This document shows positions 21,738 through 30,783 of a stretch of 64,000 bases of DNA, one piece after another (the stretch's first letter is position 1; each line of letters starts with the position of its first letter). The notes beneath the pieces were generated by a model. The model saw only the letters and a program-made list of their open reading frames with translations, searched no databases and was not told the origin of the DNA. The DNA is from Oscillospiraceae bacterium (GTDB lineage: Bacteria > Bacillota > Clostridia > Oscillospirales > Oscillospiraceae). The stretch covers positions 787-64,786 of the forward strand of contig SVMD01000004.1 in assembly GCA_015067615.1 (NCBI GenBank), given 5' to 3'. Made by a program: the position numbers and the translations under genes.

Positions 21738-22910
21738 TCAGATCCGGGCCACGCCGGTTCTCCGGGCGGCTTCCGCCACGGCCCTGGCAACTGCCGGACC
21801 CACTCTGGGGTCAAAGGCCTGGGGCATGATGTTGTTTTCGTTCAGCTCCTCCTCGGGAACCAGCGCTGCCAGAGCCATAGCCGCGGCCATCTTCATCTCC
21901 TCGTTGATATCCGAGGCCCGGACATCGAAGGCGCCCCGGAAAATGCCCGGGAAGGCCAGAACGTTGTTGATCTGGTTGGGGAAATCGCTGCGTCCGGTGG
22001 AGATGACCTTGGCGCCGCCTGCCTTGGCGTCGTCGGGGAAGATCTCCGGGGTGGGATTGGCGCAGGCGAAGATGATGGCATCCCGGTTCATGGTTTTTAC
22101 CATCTCCGTGGTCACCACGCCGGGGGCGGAGGTTCCGATGAACACGTCGGCACCCACCAGTTTTTCGGCCAGGGAGCCGCCGGTCTGGTCCGGATTGGTC
22201 AGCTTTGCCATCTCTGCCTGGGCCCAGTTCATGCCGGGGCAGCCCTCATAGAGAGCGCCCTGCTTGTCGCACATGGTAATATTGCGGAAGCCCGCAGCCA
22301 GCAGCATCTTCACGATGGCGATGCCGGCGGCGCCGGCGCCCACGGTGACGATCTTCACGTCCTCCTTCTTCTTGCCAACCACCTTCAGGGCGTTGGTCAA
22401 GCCAGCCAGGACAATGACGGCGGTGCCGTGCTGGTCGTCGTGGAAGATGGGAATGTCGCACTTTTCCTTCAGCTTCCGCTCAATCTCAAAGCACCGGGGA
22501 GCGGAGATATCCTCCAAATTGATACCGCCGAAGGAGCCGGAGAGCAGGTAGACGGCGCTCACAAACTCGTCCACCTCCTGGGTTTTCAGGCACAGGGGGA
22601 AGGCGTCCACATCGGCGAATGCCTTGAACAGAGCGCATTTGCCCTCCATGACGGGCATACCCGCCTCGGGGCCGATATTGCCCAGACCCAGCACCGCGGA
22701 GCCGTCGGTGATGACGGCGCAGAGGTTGTGACGCCGGGTCAGCTCGTAGGACTTATTCACATCCTTCTGAATTTCCAGACAGGGACTTGCCACGCCGGGG
22801 GTGTAGGCAAGGGAAAGGTCCTCCCGGGTCCGGCAGGGCACCGTGGCCACCACCTCGATCTTGCCGCCCCACTGGGCGTGCTTTTTCAGGGATTCCTTGG
22901 CGTAATCCAT
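21738..22910 (-). CDS. NADP-dependent malic enzyme
   Basis: MDYAKESLKKHAQWGGKIEVV...LSLAYTPGVASPC...ITDGSAVLGLGNIGPEAGMPVMEGK...HDDQHGTAVIVLAGL. Confidence 0.93.
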   Translation of the reverse strand: MDYAKESLKKHAQWGGKIEVVATVPCRTREDLSLAYTPGVASPCLEIQKDVNKSYELTRRHNLCAVITDGSAVLGLGNIGPEAGMPVMEGKCALFKAFADVDAFPLCLKTQEVDEFVSAVYLLSGSFGGINLEDISAPRCFEIERKLKEKCDIPIFHDDQHGTAVIVLAGLTNALKVVGKKKEDVKIVTVGAGAAGIAIVKMLLAAGFRNITMCDKQGALYEGCPGMNWAQAEMAKLTNPDQTGGSLAEKLVGADVFIGTSAPGVVTTEMVKTMNRDAIIFACANPTPEIFPDDAKAGGAKVISTGRSDFPNQINNVLAFPGIFRGAFDVRASDINEEMKMAAAMALAALVPEEELNENNIMPQAFDPRVGPAVARAVAEAARRTGVARI

Positions 22911-23023
22911 AGCAGTTCTCCTTTTTTCATAGTTACTCCCTTTATATCCCGAATCGAGCCCGGTGTCAATGGGGCAGGCAGTCAAAAAACCGCCCTGTTT
23001 TTTGGACATTTTGCCTTTGACAA

Positions 23024-23053
23024 TTGACGCATCCCCGGCGGAGAGGCTATAAT
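23024..23053 (+). promoter_or_regulatory. Candidate sigma-A promoter (TTGACG-18-TATAAT)
   Basis: -35 TTGACG 23024-23029, -10 TATAAT 23048-23053, upstream of the glycerate kinase RBS AAGGAGG. Confidence 0.6.
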
Positions 23054-23074
23054 GGCGGAAAAGGAGGGATCGTC

Positions 23075-24304
23075 ATGCTGACAGTACTGCGCCGGGATGC
23101 CGAAATCATTGCCCGGGGTGCCGTAGACGCCATGCACCCGGGAACCGCTGTGGCCAATGCTCTGGAGTCCATGGAATTCAGTGGTGAGATTTATCTGGTG
23201 GCTGTGGGCAAGGCCGCCTGGTCCATGGCAGGTGCAGCCCTGAAGCATCTGCCCCGCCCCATCCGAAGCGGCATCGTCCTGACCAAATATGGCCATGTAC
23301 CCGGCCCCCTGCCGGGTGTTATGTGTCTGGAAGCCGGACATCCGGTGCCGGACGATAACAGCTACCGGGGAACCCAGGCCATTTTGCAAATGGTTCGGAA
23401 CCTTTCTTCCACAGATACGGTGCTGTTCCTGCTGTCCGGTGGCGGCAGTGCCCTGTTCGAGCTGCCTCTGTGCGACCCCGGCAAGCTGGCGGAAGTAAAC
23501 AGTCGTCTTCTGGCCTCCGGAGCGGATATCCGTCAGATCAATACGGTGCGCAAGCGGCTTTCCGCCGTGAAGGGCGGCCGTTTCGCCCTGGCCTGCGGCG
23601 AAGCCCGGATAAGAGCACTGATTCTCTCCGACGTTTTGGGTGATCCCATCGACATCATTGCCAGCGGTCCCGCCGCTCCGGACAGCACTACCAGCGCGCA
23701 GGCTCTGGCCATTGCCAAAGAATACGGGTTGCATGATCCGGAGATTCTGGAACTTCTGGCCCGGGAGACCCCAAAAGAGCTGCCCCGGGTAGAAAGCCGG
23801 ATCATCGGAAGTGTCAGCCAAATGTGCCGGGCCGCAGAAGACCTGGCCCGGGAACAGGGGTATGCTCCCATCCTCCTGACGGACCGGATGGCAGGAATCG
23901 CCTCCGAGGAGGGCCGGAATCTGGCCCAGCTGCTTCAAAAAAACCGCCGGGATCACCGTAAAATTGCCCTGATTGCCGGTGGAGAAACGGTGGTCCGGGT
24001 CCGGGGCAACGGGTTGGGCGGCCGAAATCAGGAACTGGCTCTGGCCGCGGCGGAACTACTGGCAGAAATTCCCGATGCCTGCATCATCAGCCTGGGCTCC
24101 GACGGAACCGACGGTCCCACCGACGCCGCCGGCGGCTATGCCGACAGCCACACCCTCCGGGAACTGGCGCAGGCTGGAGTGGACTACAAATTTACCCTGG
24201 AAAACAACGATTCCTACCATGCCCTGGAGGCAGTGGACGCTCTGATCTTCACCGGGCCCACCCTAACCAATGTCAACGACATCACAATCGGTCTGTTGGG
24301 ATAA
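23075..24304 (+). CDS. Glycerate 2-kinase (DUF4147/MOFRL family)
   Basis: LVAVGKAAWSMAGAAL, LFLLSGGGSALFELP, ISLGSDGTDGPTDAAGG. Confidence 0.9.
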   Translation: MLTVLRRDAEIIARGAVDAMHPGTAVANALESMEFSGEIYLVAVGKAAWSMAGAALKHLPRPIRSGIVLTKYGHVPGPLPGVMCLEAGHPVPDDNSYRGTQAILQMVRNLSSTDTVLFLLSGGGSALFELPLCDPGKLAEVNSRLLASGADIRQINTVRKRLSAVKGGRFALACGEARIRALILSDVLGDPIDIIASGPAAPDSTTSAQALAIAKEYGLHDPEILELLARETPKELPRVESRIIGSVSQMCRAAEDLAREQGYAPILLTDRMAGIASEEGRNLAQLLQKNRRDHRKIALIAGGETVVRVRGNGLGGRNQELALAAAELLAEIPDACIISLGSDGTDGPTDAAGGYADSHTLRELAQAGVDYKFTLENNDSYHALEAVDALIFTGPTLTNVNDITIGLLG

Positions 24305-24382
24305 TGCAGGAAGTCATTTCCCGTGTACTTTCCGGATTTTTTGTGGTATGATACCACCAAGACGAACTTTGGAGGAAGACTT

Positions 24383-25099
24383 ATGAAAGACGAACTGCTG
24401 CGCACCGCCATGCTCCTGGGCGAGGAGGCCGTTACCCGGCTGCAAACGGCCCGGGTAGCCATCTTCGGCATCGGCGGCGTGGGGGGCTACACCCTGGAAG
24501 CCCTGGCCCGGGCCGGTGTGGGTCAGCTGGATCTCATCGACAACGACACCGTCAGCCGCTCCAACATCAACCGGCAGATCCTGGCCACCCAGTCCACCGT
24601 GGGCATGGCTAAGGTGGAGGCAGGCAAGAACCGGGTTCTGGACATCAACCCGGACTGCGTGATCCGGACCTGGCAGGTGTTCTACACCCCGGAAACGGCG
24701 GATCAGTTTGATTTTACCCAGTATGACTACATCGTGGACGCCATCGACACCGTCACCGGCAAGCTGCAGCTGATCCAGCGGGCCCACGAATGCGGCACCC
24801 CCGTCATCTCCTGCATGGGCACCGGCAACAAGCTGAACCCCTGGGCCTTTGAGGTTTCCGACATTTCCAAAACCTCCATGTGTCCCCTGGCCCGGATCAT
24901 GCGCAAGGAACTGGGCAAGCGGGGCATCAAACACCTGAAGGTGGTGTACTCCCAGGAGGAGGCCCTGAGCCCCACCGGCTGGGAGGACGAAGCCAAGCTT
25001 CTCGGCAAGCGGCAGATCCCCGGCTCCGTGTCCTTCGTACCCGGAGCGGCGGGGCTGATCCTGGCGGGCGAGGTCATCAAGGACCTGGCCGGAATTTGA
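24383..25099 (+). CDS. tcdA: tRNA threonylcarbamoyladenosine dehydratase (ThiF/HesA/MoeB family)
   Basis: VAIFGIGGVGGYTLEALARAGVGQLDLIDNDTVSRSNINRQILA; DIDPDC-type and C-terminal GSVSFVPGAAGLILAGEVIKDL. Confidence 0.9.
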   Translation: MKDELLRTAMLLGEEAVTRLQTARVAIFGIGGVGGYTLEALARAGVGQLDLIDNDTVSRSNINRQILATQSTVGMAKVEAGKNRVLDINPDCVIRTWQVFYTPETADQFDFTQYDYIVDAIDTVTGKLQLIQRAHECGTPVISCMGTGNKLNPWAFEVSDISKTSMCPLARIMRKELGKRGIKHLKVVYSQEEALSPTGWEDEAKLLGKRQIPGSVSFVPGAAGLILAGEVIKDLAGI

Positions 25100-25108
25100 G
25101 CAGTCCGA

Positions 25109-25134
25109 AGGATGCCCCACGGGGCATCCCTCTT
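25109..25134 (+). terminator. Rho-independent terminator of tcdA
   Basis: ggatgcccc-acggggcatcc-ctctttt. Confidence 0.75.
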
Positions 25135-25143
25135 TTGGAAAAC

Positions 25144-25218
25144 AAGTTCATTTTTGAAATATTTTTCTTGACAAGTCGCATGCTCTGTGCTACACTTAGA
25201 TTGTTCAAAAATGAACTT
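25144..25218 (+). promoter_or_regulatory. marR promoter (TTGACA-17-TACACT) flanked by two inverted operator copies
   Basis: AAGTTCATTTTTGAA (25144-25158) and its exact reverse complement TTCAAAAATGAACTT (25204-25218) flank -35 25168-25173 and -10 25191-25196. Confidence 0.8.
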
Positions 25219-25231
25219 ACGAGGTGTGACT

Positions 25232-25672
25232 ATGGATATCCGCAATATGCGCTTTGATTATTTTGAGACCATGCTCCGGGCCCGGAAGGGCTACACCCGG
25301 GTGATGGACCCCATTTGCAGCCAGTGGGATCTGACCCGCAACGAGCTGGACGTTTTGCTTTTCCTGTACAACAACCCCGACTTTGACCGGGCCTCCGATG
25401 TGGCCACCCGCCGGGGCATGGCCAAGAGCCATGTCTCCCTCTCCGTCTCCACCCTGGAGAGCAAAGGGCTTCTGCGGCGCCGGACGGATCCGGAGGACCG
25501 GCGGACGGTGCATCTGGAACTGCTTGGCGAAGCCCGGGACATTGCCGAGCAGGGCCGCCAGGCTCAGAGTGAATTCTTCGGAAAAATTTATGACGGCCTG
25601 ACCTGCGACGAGCTGAACGCCTGGACCCGGGTGGTGGAGAAGGTCAGCCGCAATATCGCCAACCTGGAATGA
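25232..25672 (+). CDS. MarR family transcriptional regulator
   Basis: winged-HTH GMAKSHVSLSVSTLESKGLLRRRTDPEDRRTVHLELL. Confidence 0.9.
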   Translation: MDIRNMRFDYFETMLRARKGYTRVMDPICSQWDLTRNELDVLLFLYNNPDFDRASDVATRRGMAKSHVSLSVSTLESKGLLRRRTDPEDRRTVHLELLGEARDIAEQGRQAQSEFFGKIYDGLTCDELNAWTRVVEKVSRNIANLE

Positions 25673-25762
25673 AAGCACGCACTGCGTGCTTTTCTTTTTG
25701 GTTGCATTTGCAACCGAAATTTGCTATACTGGAGAAAATCTTATGGAAGGAGCAAACCCGCC

Positions 25763-27463
25763 ATGACCTTTTCCCAGATTCCCTATGTAAGAGCCGACCT
25801 GGCTGCCTGGAAGCAGCAGCAGGAGGACATCACCGCCCGGTTCAGGGCCGCCCAGACCTTCGAGGAGGCTGACGCCATCTACCGGGAGGCCGCCACCTTT
25901 GACGCAGACTACACCTCCATGATGACCATTGCCCGAATCCGCAACAATATCGACACCCGGGATGAATTCTACGATGCCGAGGTGGCCTACTACAACCAGG
26001 AGATGCCCAAGATGCAGGCCGTATCCAAGGCCTGGACCGAGGCCACTCTGGAAAGCCCCTTCCGTCCGCAGCTGGAAGAAAAGTACGGCAAGGTGACCTT
26101 CATCAACGCGGAAATGGCTGCCAAGGCCTTCTCCCCGGAGCTGGTGGCGGAAATGCAGCAGGAAAACGCCCTGAAGGCCCGCTACTCCAAGCTCATTGCC
26201 TCCGCCCAGATCCCCTTCCGGGGCGAAACTTACACCATCAGCCAGCTGTCCCCCTGGAAAGGTGACCCCGATGACGCCATCCGTCTGGAAGCCTGGACCG
26301 CCGAGGGCAACTGGTACAACGAGCACGGCGCCGAGCTGGACGAGATCTACGATGAGCTGGTAAAGCTGCGGACCTCTATGGCCAAGAAGCTGGGCTACGA
26401 GACCTACACCCCCCTGGGCTACCTGAACATGCGCCGCAACTGCTACAACGAAGCCGATGTGGACAAGTTCCGCATGGCTGTGCAGAAGTATCTGGTCCCC
26501 GTGGCCAAGAAGCTCTACATCCGTCAGGCCCAGATGCAGGGCCGGGAGTTCCCCCTGAACTTTGCCGACAAGGATCTGGCCTTCCGTTCCGGCAACCCCA
26601 CCCCCGCCGGCGGCCCCGCCGAGATCCTGGCCATGGGCGACAAGTTCTACTCCGAGCTGAGCCCTGTCACCGACGAATTCTGGAAGTTTATGCGCAGCCA
26701 TGAGATGATGGACGTGGAAAGCAAGCCCGGCAAGGCCGGCGGCGGCTACTGCACCCGCATCGCCAATATGCGCAGCCCCTTCATCTTCGCCAATTTCAAC
26801 GGCACCTCCCACGACGTGGAGGTGGTCACCCACGAGGCAGGCCACGCCTTCGCGGGCTTCGTGAACCGGGACCGGATCCCCGCCTCCACCATCAACCCCA
26901 GCTTAGAGGGCTGCGAGGTCCATTCCATGTCTATGGAGTTCTTCGCCTGGCCCTGGGCCGAGGGCTTCTTCGGTGAGGATGCCCGGAAGTTCCGCTACAA
27001 CCACCTGAAGGGCGCCCTGGCCTTCATCCCCTACGGCACCATGGTGGACCACTTCCAGCACATCATCTACGAATACCCCGAGTTTGATCCCCAGGAGCGG
27101 CATCAGGTCTGGCAGGAGCTGCTTGGCATCTACATGCCCTGGGTCCGGCCCGGCGACGTGCCCTTCTACGGCGAGGGCAAGGGCTGGCAGCGCCAGAGCC
27201 ACATCTATGCCCGCCCCTTCTACTACATCGACTACTGCCTGGCCCAGACTGTGGCCCTGGACTTCTGGGCCCGGATCCAGGAGGACCCCAAGGCAGCCTT
27301 TGAGACCTACATGAAGTACACCAGCCTGGGCGGCACCATGGTCTTTACGGACCTGCTGAAAACCGCCGGCCTGGGCAATCCCTTCGACGAGGAGACCCTG
27401 AAGCGGGTCTGCGCCGCCGCAGACCAGTACCTGAGCGACTACGACCTGACCGGCATCGAATAA
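25763..27463 (+). CDS. M3 family oligoendopeptidase
   Basis: Zn motif VVTHEAGHAFAGF; overall M3/PepF-like sequence. Confidence 0.92.
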   Translation: MTFSQIPYVRADLAAWKQQQEDITARFRAAQTFEEADAIYREAATFDADYTSMMTIARIRNNIDTRDEFYDAEVAYYNQEMPKMQAVSKAWTEATLESPFRPQLEEKYGKVTFINAEMAAKAFSPELVAEMQQENALKARYSKLIASAQIPFRGETYTISQLSPWKGDPDDAIRLEAWTAEGNWYNEHGAELDEIYDELVKLRTSMAKKLGYETYTPLGYLNMRRNCYNEADVDKFRMAVQKYLVPVAKKLYIRQAQMQGREFPLNFADKDLAFRSGNPTPAGGPAEILAMGDKFYSELSPVTDEFWKFMRSHEMMDVESKPGKAGGGYCTRIANMRSPFIFANFNGTSHDVEVVTHEAGHAFAGFVNRDRIPASTINPSLEGCEVHSMSMEFFAWPWAEGFFGEDARKFRYNHLKGALAFIPYGTMVDHFQHIIYEYPEFDPQERHQVWQELLGIYMPWVRPGDVPFYGEGKGWQRQSHIYARPFYYIDYCLAQTVALDFWARIQEDPKAAFETYMKYTSLGGTMVFTDLLKTAGLGNPFDEETLKRVCAAADQYLSDYDLTGIE

Positions 27464-27585
27464 TACGGCAAAGCGCTCCGGTTTTCCGGGGCGCTTTTTC
27501 ATCTGTACATGCACTTCTTGCTATTTTATCCGATTGCTGTTATGATGGTTCTACCGATCAACTACAGAAGGAGCCGTGCAATTTC

Positions 27586-29187
27586 ATGAAAACCATTTAT
27601 TACAATGCACAGGTTTACACCGGGCAGCTGCCCTTGACTGAAGCTTTCATTGTGGAGGCGGATCAGTTTTCCTTTGTGGGCAGCACTGCAGACGCTTTGG
27701 CCCTGGCAGAGGAGGAAGACCGCTGCATCGATCTTGCGAATCAGTTCGTCTGCGCCGGATTTAATGACAGCCACATGCATCTGCTCAGCTATGGCAACGC
27801 GCTGAATATGGCCCCCCTTCACGAACATACCGGCAGCCTGGAAGATCTGATTCAGTGTTTAAAGGACCACAAAACCAGCCGCAAAGGATGGATCCTGGGC
27901 CGGGGGTGGAATCAGGACTACTTTTCCGATAGCAACCGGATGCCCAACCGCTGGGATCTGGACCGTGTCTCCACATCCCAGCCGGTGGTTGCCGTCCGGG
28001 CCTGCGGCCATGCTCTGGTGGTGAACAGTTATGTTTTGGACCTGTTGGGGATTTCCGGTGATACCCCTCAGCCTGAGGGCGGTCAAATCGTAATGGAAAA
28101 CGGTGTACCCAACGGTTTGCTGCTGGATAACGCCATGGACCCTGTTTACGCCGCCATTCCCAGTCCCAGCCGTGAGGATCTGAAGGACATGATCCGGCTT
28201 GCCTGCCGGAAATTGAACAGCTATGGCATTACCAGCAGCCAAAGCGATGACTACTGTGTATTCCCCGATTTGTCCTGGCGGGAAATCAATGCCGCATTTC
28301 AGGAATTGGAAGCTTCCGGGAAGCTGACCGTTCGTGTGAACGAGCAGTGCAATTTTACCAATCTGCCGGTCCTGCAGGAATTTGTCCAGGCGGGCAATCT
28401 CACCGGCGCAGGTTCCAACCTGTTCCGAATCGGTCCGCTGAAGCTGCTGGGTGACGGCGCGCTGGGCGCCCGGACAGCCTTTCTGTCGAAGCCTTACGCG
28501 GATGCTCCGGATACCCGCGGTATCGCCGTCTTTACCCAGGAGGTGCTGGATGACATGATTGGCTATGCCCACGGTCAGGGAATGCAGGTAGCGGTCCATA
28601 CCATTGGTGATGCCTGTCTGGACCGTGTGATTGCCGCCATCGAAAAGGCACAGGCTGCCCATCCCAGGGTTGACCACCGCCACGGCATCGTCCACTGTCA
28701 GATCACCCGTGGGGATCAGCTGGAGAAACTGGCAGAAATGACCCTTCATATCTATGCCCAGTCCATTTTCCTGGATTACGACATTCAGATTGTGGAGCAG
28801 CGGGTGGGCAAGGAAATGGCCGCCACCAGCTACAGCTGGAAAACACTCCAGGAAAAAGGCGCCACTGTCAGCAACGGCAGTGACTGCCCCGTTGAACTCC
28901 CCAATGTACTGGGCGGAATCCAGTGCGCCGTAACCCGCCGCACACTCAGCGGCAATGGGCCCTATCTGCCGAAGGAGGCCTTCAGCGTTTCCCAGGCCCT
29001 GGACAGCTTCACCTCCGGCGGTGCCTACGCAAGCTTTGAAGAGCAGATAAAGGGCAAAATCCAGCCGGGAATGCTGGCAGATTTCGTTGTTCTGGGAGAT
29101 AACCCCTTTGCGGTAACCGCTTCTTCCATCAAGGATATTCCCGTACGGGCCACATATCTCGGAGGTAAGCAGGTGTATTGCGCATAA
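27586..29187 (+). CDS. Amidohydrolase family protein (YtcJ-like)
   Basis: FVCAGFNDSHMHL, VAVHTIGDACLDRVIAAIE, GSDCPVELPNVLGGI. Confidence 0.88.
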   Translation: MKTIYYNAQVYTGQLPLTEAFIVEADQFSFVGSTADALALAEEEDRCIDLANQFVCAGFNDSHMHLLSYGNALNMAPLHEHTGSLEDLIQCLKDHKTSRKGWILGRGWNQDYFSDSNRMPNRWDLDRVSTSQPVVAVRACGHALVVNSYVLDLLGISGDTPQPEGGQIVMENGVPNGLLLDNAMDPVYAAIPSPSREDLKDMIRLACRKLNSYGITSSQSDDYCVFPDLSWREINAAFQELEASGKLTVRVNEQCNFTNLPVLQEFVQAGNLTGAGSNLFRIGPLKLLGDGALGARTAFLSKPYADAPDTRGIAVFTQEVLDDMIGYAHGQGMQVAVHTIGDACLDRVIAAIEKAQAAHPRVDHRHGIVHCQITRGDQLEKLAEMTLHIYAQSIFLDYDIQIVEQRVGKEMAATSYSWKTLQEKGATVSNGSDCPVELPNVLGGIQCAVTRRTLSGNGPYLPKEAFSVSQALDSFTSGGAYASFEEQIKGKIQPGMLADFVVLGDNPFAVTASSIKDIPVRATYLGGKQVYCA

Positions 29188-29229
29188 CCAAACAGCAGCG
29201 AAGCCTTGCTTCCGATTCCGTAAATATAA

Positions 29230-29269
29230 AACCACACCCGAATCGCACTGCGGATTGGGTGTGGTTTTC
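29230..29269. terminator. Bidirectional terminator
   Basis: aaaaccacacccgaatcgc-act-gcggattgggtgtggtttt. Confidence 0.8.
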
Positions 29270-29271
29270 TG

Positions 29272-29405
29272 CTTGTTGTGATGATTCGAAAATGCAAAAC
29301 CGCTGCTTGCGCAGAGGATAAGGGAATCGATAAAATCAAGGTGTCGATCCCGTCGAGCCGGGATTGCCGACAAAGCGCTCATCCTCCGTACACCAGTGCT
29401 GCACT
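29272..29405. repeat. Orphan copy of the tRNA-end multi-hairpin element (locus D)
   Basis: Contains ggtgtcgatcccgtcgagcc, identical to locus A, and a tRNA-Gln-like 3' remnant gcagaggataagggaatcga. Confidence 0.6.
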
Positions 29406-29927
29406 TCAAGGATCCTGTGCGGCAAGAAGCTTGATTTTATCAAAAAACGCCTGTTTCCCGGCTGTATATTTCCTCCTGTCATCAGAATACAGCTTATACA
29501 AATGCTTTTTCAATTCTTCGTATTCTTTTGCATATTCTGAATGTGTCCGTAAAAAATCCCGAAACTGTATTTGCTCATAAAACAGCGTCGTATTCTTTGA
29601 TGCATAGCAGTGAACGTGCTGCAGAGAAACACCATTCTCCCCTTTTTTCAAAAACAAATACTTACCTGGCGCCACTTCGCCATAATAAATGTATTTGTTT
29701 TCTTCCATTCTGCGAAATATATGTTCTGTCATTTTCCGAAACACAATGGCCAAATCCAGCATCGGCTTTGCCATAATCCCTGGGATCGCTGTGCTTCCAA
29801 CATGTTCTATTGCAACTATTTCATCACCAAATTCTGCCAGAAAGTGCTCTTTTACATCACCATATTCCTCCGCCCATGCATCACTGTGAGGCATCAGAAT
29901 CACCTCATTTTTAGGTACACCGAGCAT
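29406..29927 (-). CDS. GrpB family protein (UPF0157 nucleotidyltransferase-like)
   Basis: VEHVGSTAIPGIMAKPMLDLAIV; RDFLRTHSEYAKEYEELK. Confidence 0.9.
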   Translation of the reverse strand: MLGVPKNEVILMPHSDAWAEEYGDVKEHFLAEFGDEIVAIEHVGSTAIPGIMAKPMLDLAIVFRKMTEHIFRRMEENKYIYYGEVAPGKYLFLKKGENGVSLQHVHCYASKNTTLFYEQIQFRDFLRTHSEYAKEYEELKKHLYKLYSDDRRKYTAGKQAFFDKIKLLAAQDP

Positions 29928-30049
29928 AATACACACCTACTTTCTTTATTTTCTTTTTACATCTGTAGGATTGTTTTGCGACATAGGCTAATTATATACT
30001 GCTTCAGATTATAACACAAGGCCGTTGCCATCGCAGCATTTTGCCAGAG

Positions 30050-30500
30050 TGAAACGCCGGCAGATGGGTTCGAGCTTCCCCGTTGAACATTTCTGCAACA
30101 AAAATGTCCCTGCGCCCACACCATCCGGATGCGTTCGCAAGGACATGGATTCTCCCACAGGCCCGCCCTCTTAGGTGCTTGGGAAACCTGGTCGAAGGTG
30201 TCGATCCCGTCGAGCCCTCAGGCATACGCGCTATCCGGCACTACTGCAACCTAAATGATCTTCCGCCTACATCCGTACCGGATGCATTCGGAAGATCATG
30301 GATTCTCCCACGGGCTAAAAAGTGTCCACCGGACACTTTTTGCACCAGTGTGCGCATTGTATTATTGTATGGTTGCCACCGGCAACCATCAAGATTATTA
30401 ATCCGCTGCGCGGAGCACCACTGGTGCCGCCCTTTCGAATCCGTCCTCATCCTCTGCCAAAAAGAAAAGCCACCCTGTCGGGTGGCTTTTCTTTTTGGCA
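30050..30500. repeat. tRNA-end multi-hairpin element (locus A), adjoining tRNA-Gln
   Basis: Nested stems GATCTTCC/GGAAGATC, AAAAAGTGTCC/GGACACTTTTT, GCACCAGTG/CACTGGTGC, ATGGTTGCC/GGCAACCAT, bounded by GGATTC/GAATCC matching the tRNA T-arm. Confidence 0.8.
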
Positions 30501-30569
30501 GAGGATGAGGGATTCGAACCCCCGCGAACGGAGTCAGAGTCCGGTGTGCTACCGTTACACTAATCCTCT
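30496..30569 (-). tRNA. tRNA-Gln (anticodon CTG)
   Basis: Minus strand AGAGGATTAGTGTAACGGTAGCACACCGGACTCTGACTCCG...GGTTCGAATCCCTCATCCTCTGCCA folds as a cloverleaf. Confidence 0.92.
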
Positions 30570-30646
30570 TGGTGGAGACAACAGGACTCGAACCTGTGAC
30601 CTCATGCGTGTGAAGCATGCGCTCTAACCAGCTGAGCTATGCCTCC
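30570..30646 (-). tRNA. tRNA-Val (anticodon CAC)
   Basis: Minus strand GGAGGCATAGCTCAGCTGGTTAGAGCGCATGCTTCACACGCATGAGGTCACAGGTTCGAGTCCTGTTGTCTCCACCA. Confidence 0.93.
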
Positions 30647-30783
30647 ATACGGAACATTCAAGATTATACCATAAAAAACAAAAAAGTCAATACCCTTTTT
30701 CGGATTTTGCTCCCAATATTCCGGTGGAAAACCGACAGCGCTTATGCTATAATCGGTTCAGAACGAGAAAGAGAGGATCACTT

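Noticed and set aside
30241-30618. ORF MLHTHEVTGSSPVVSTKR... and similar ORFs at 43523-43936 and 46576-47088
   Set aside because: Spurious translations running through tRNA genes and the adjacent hairpin elements.
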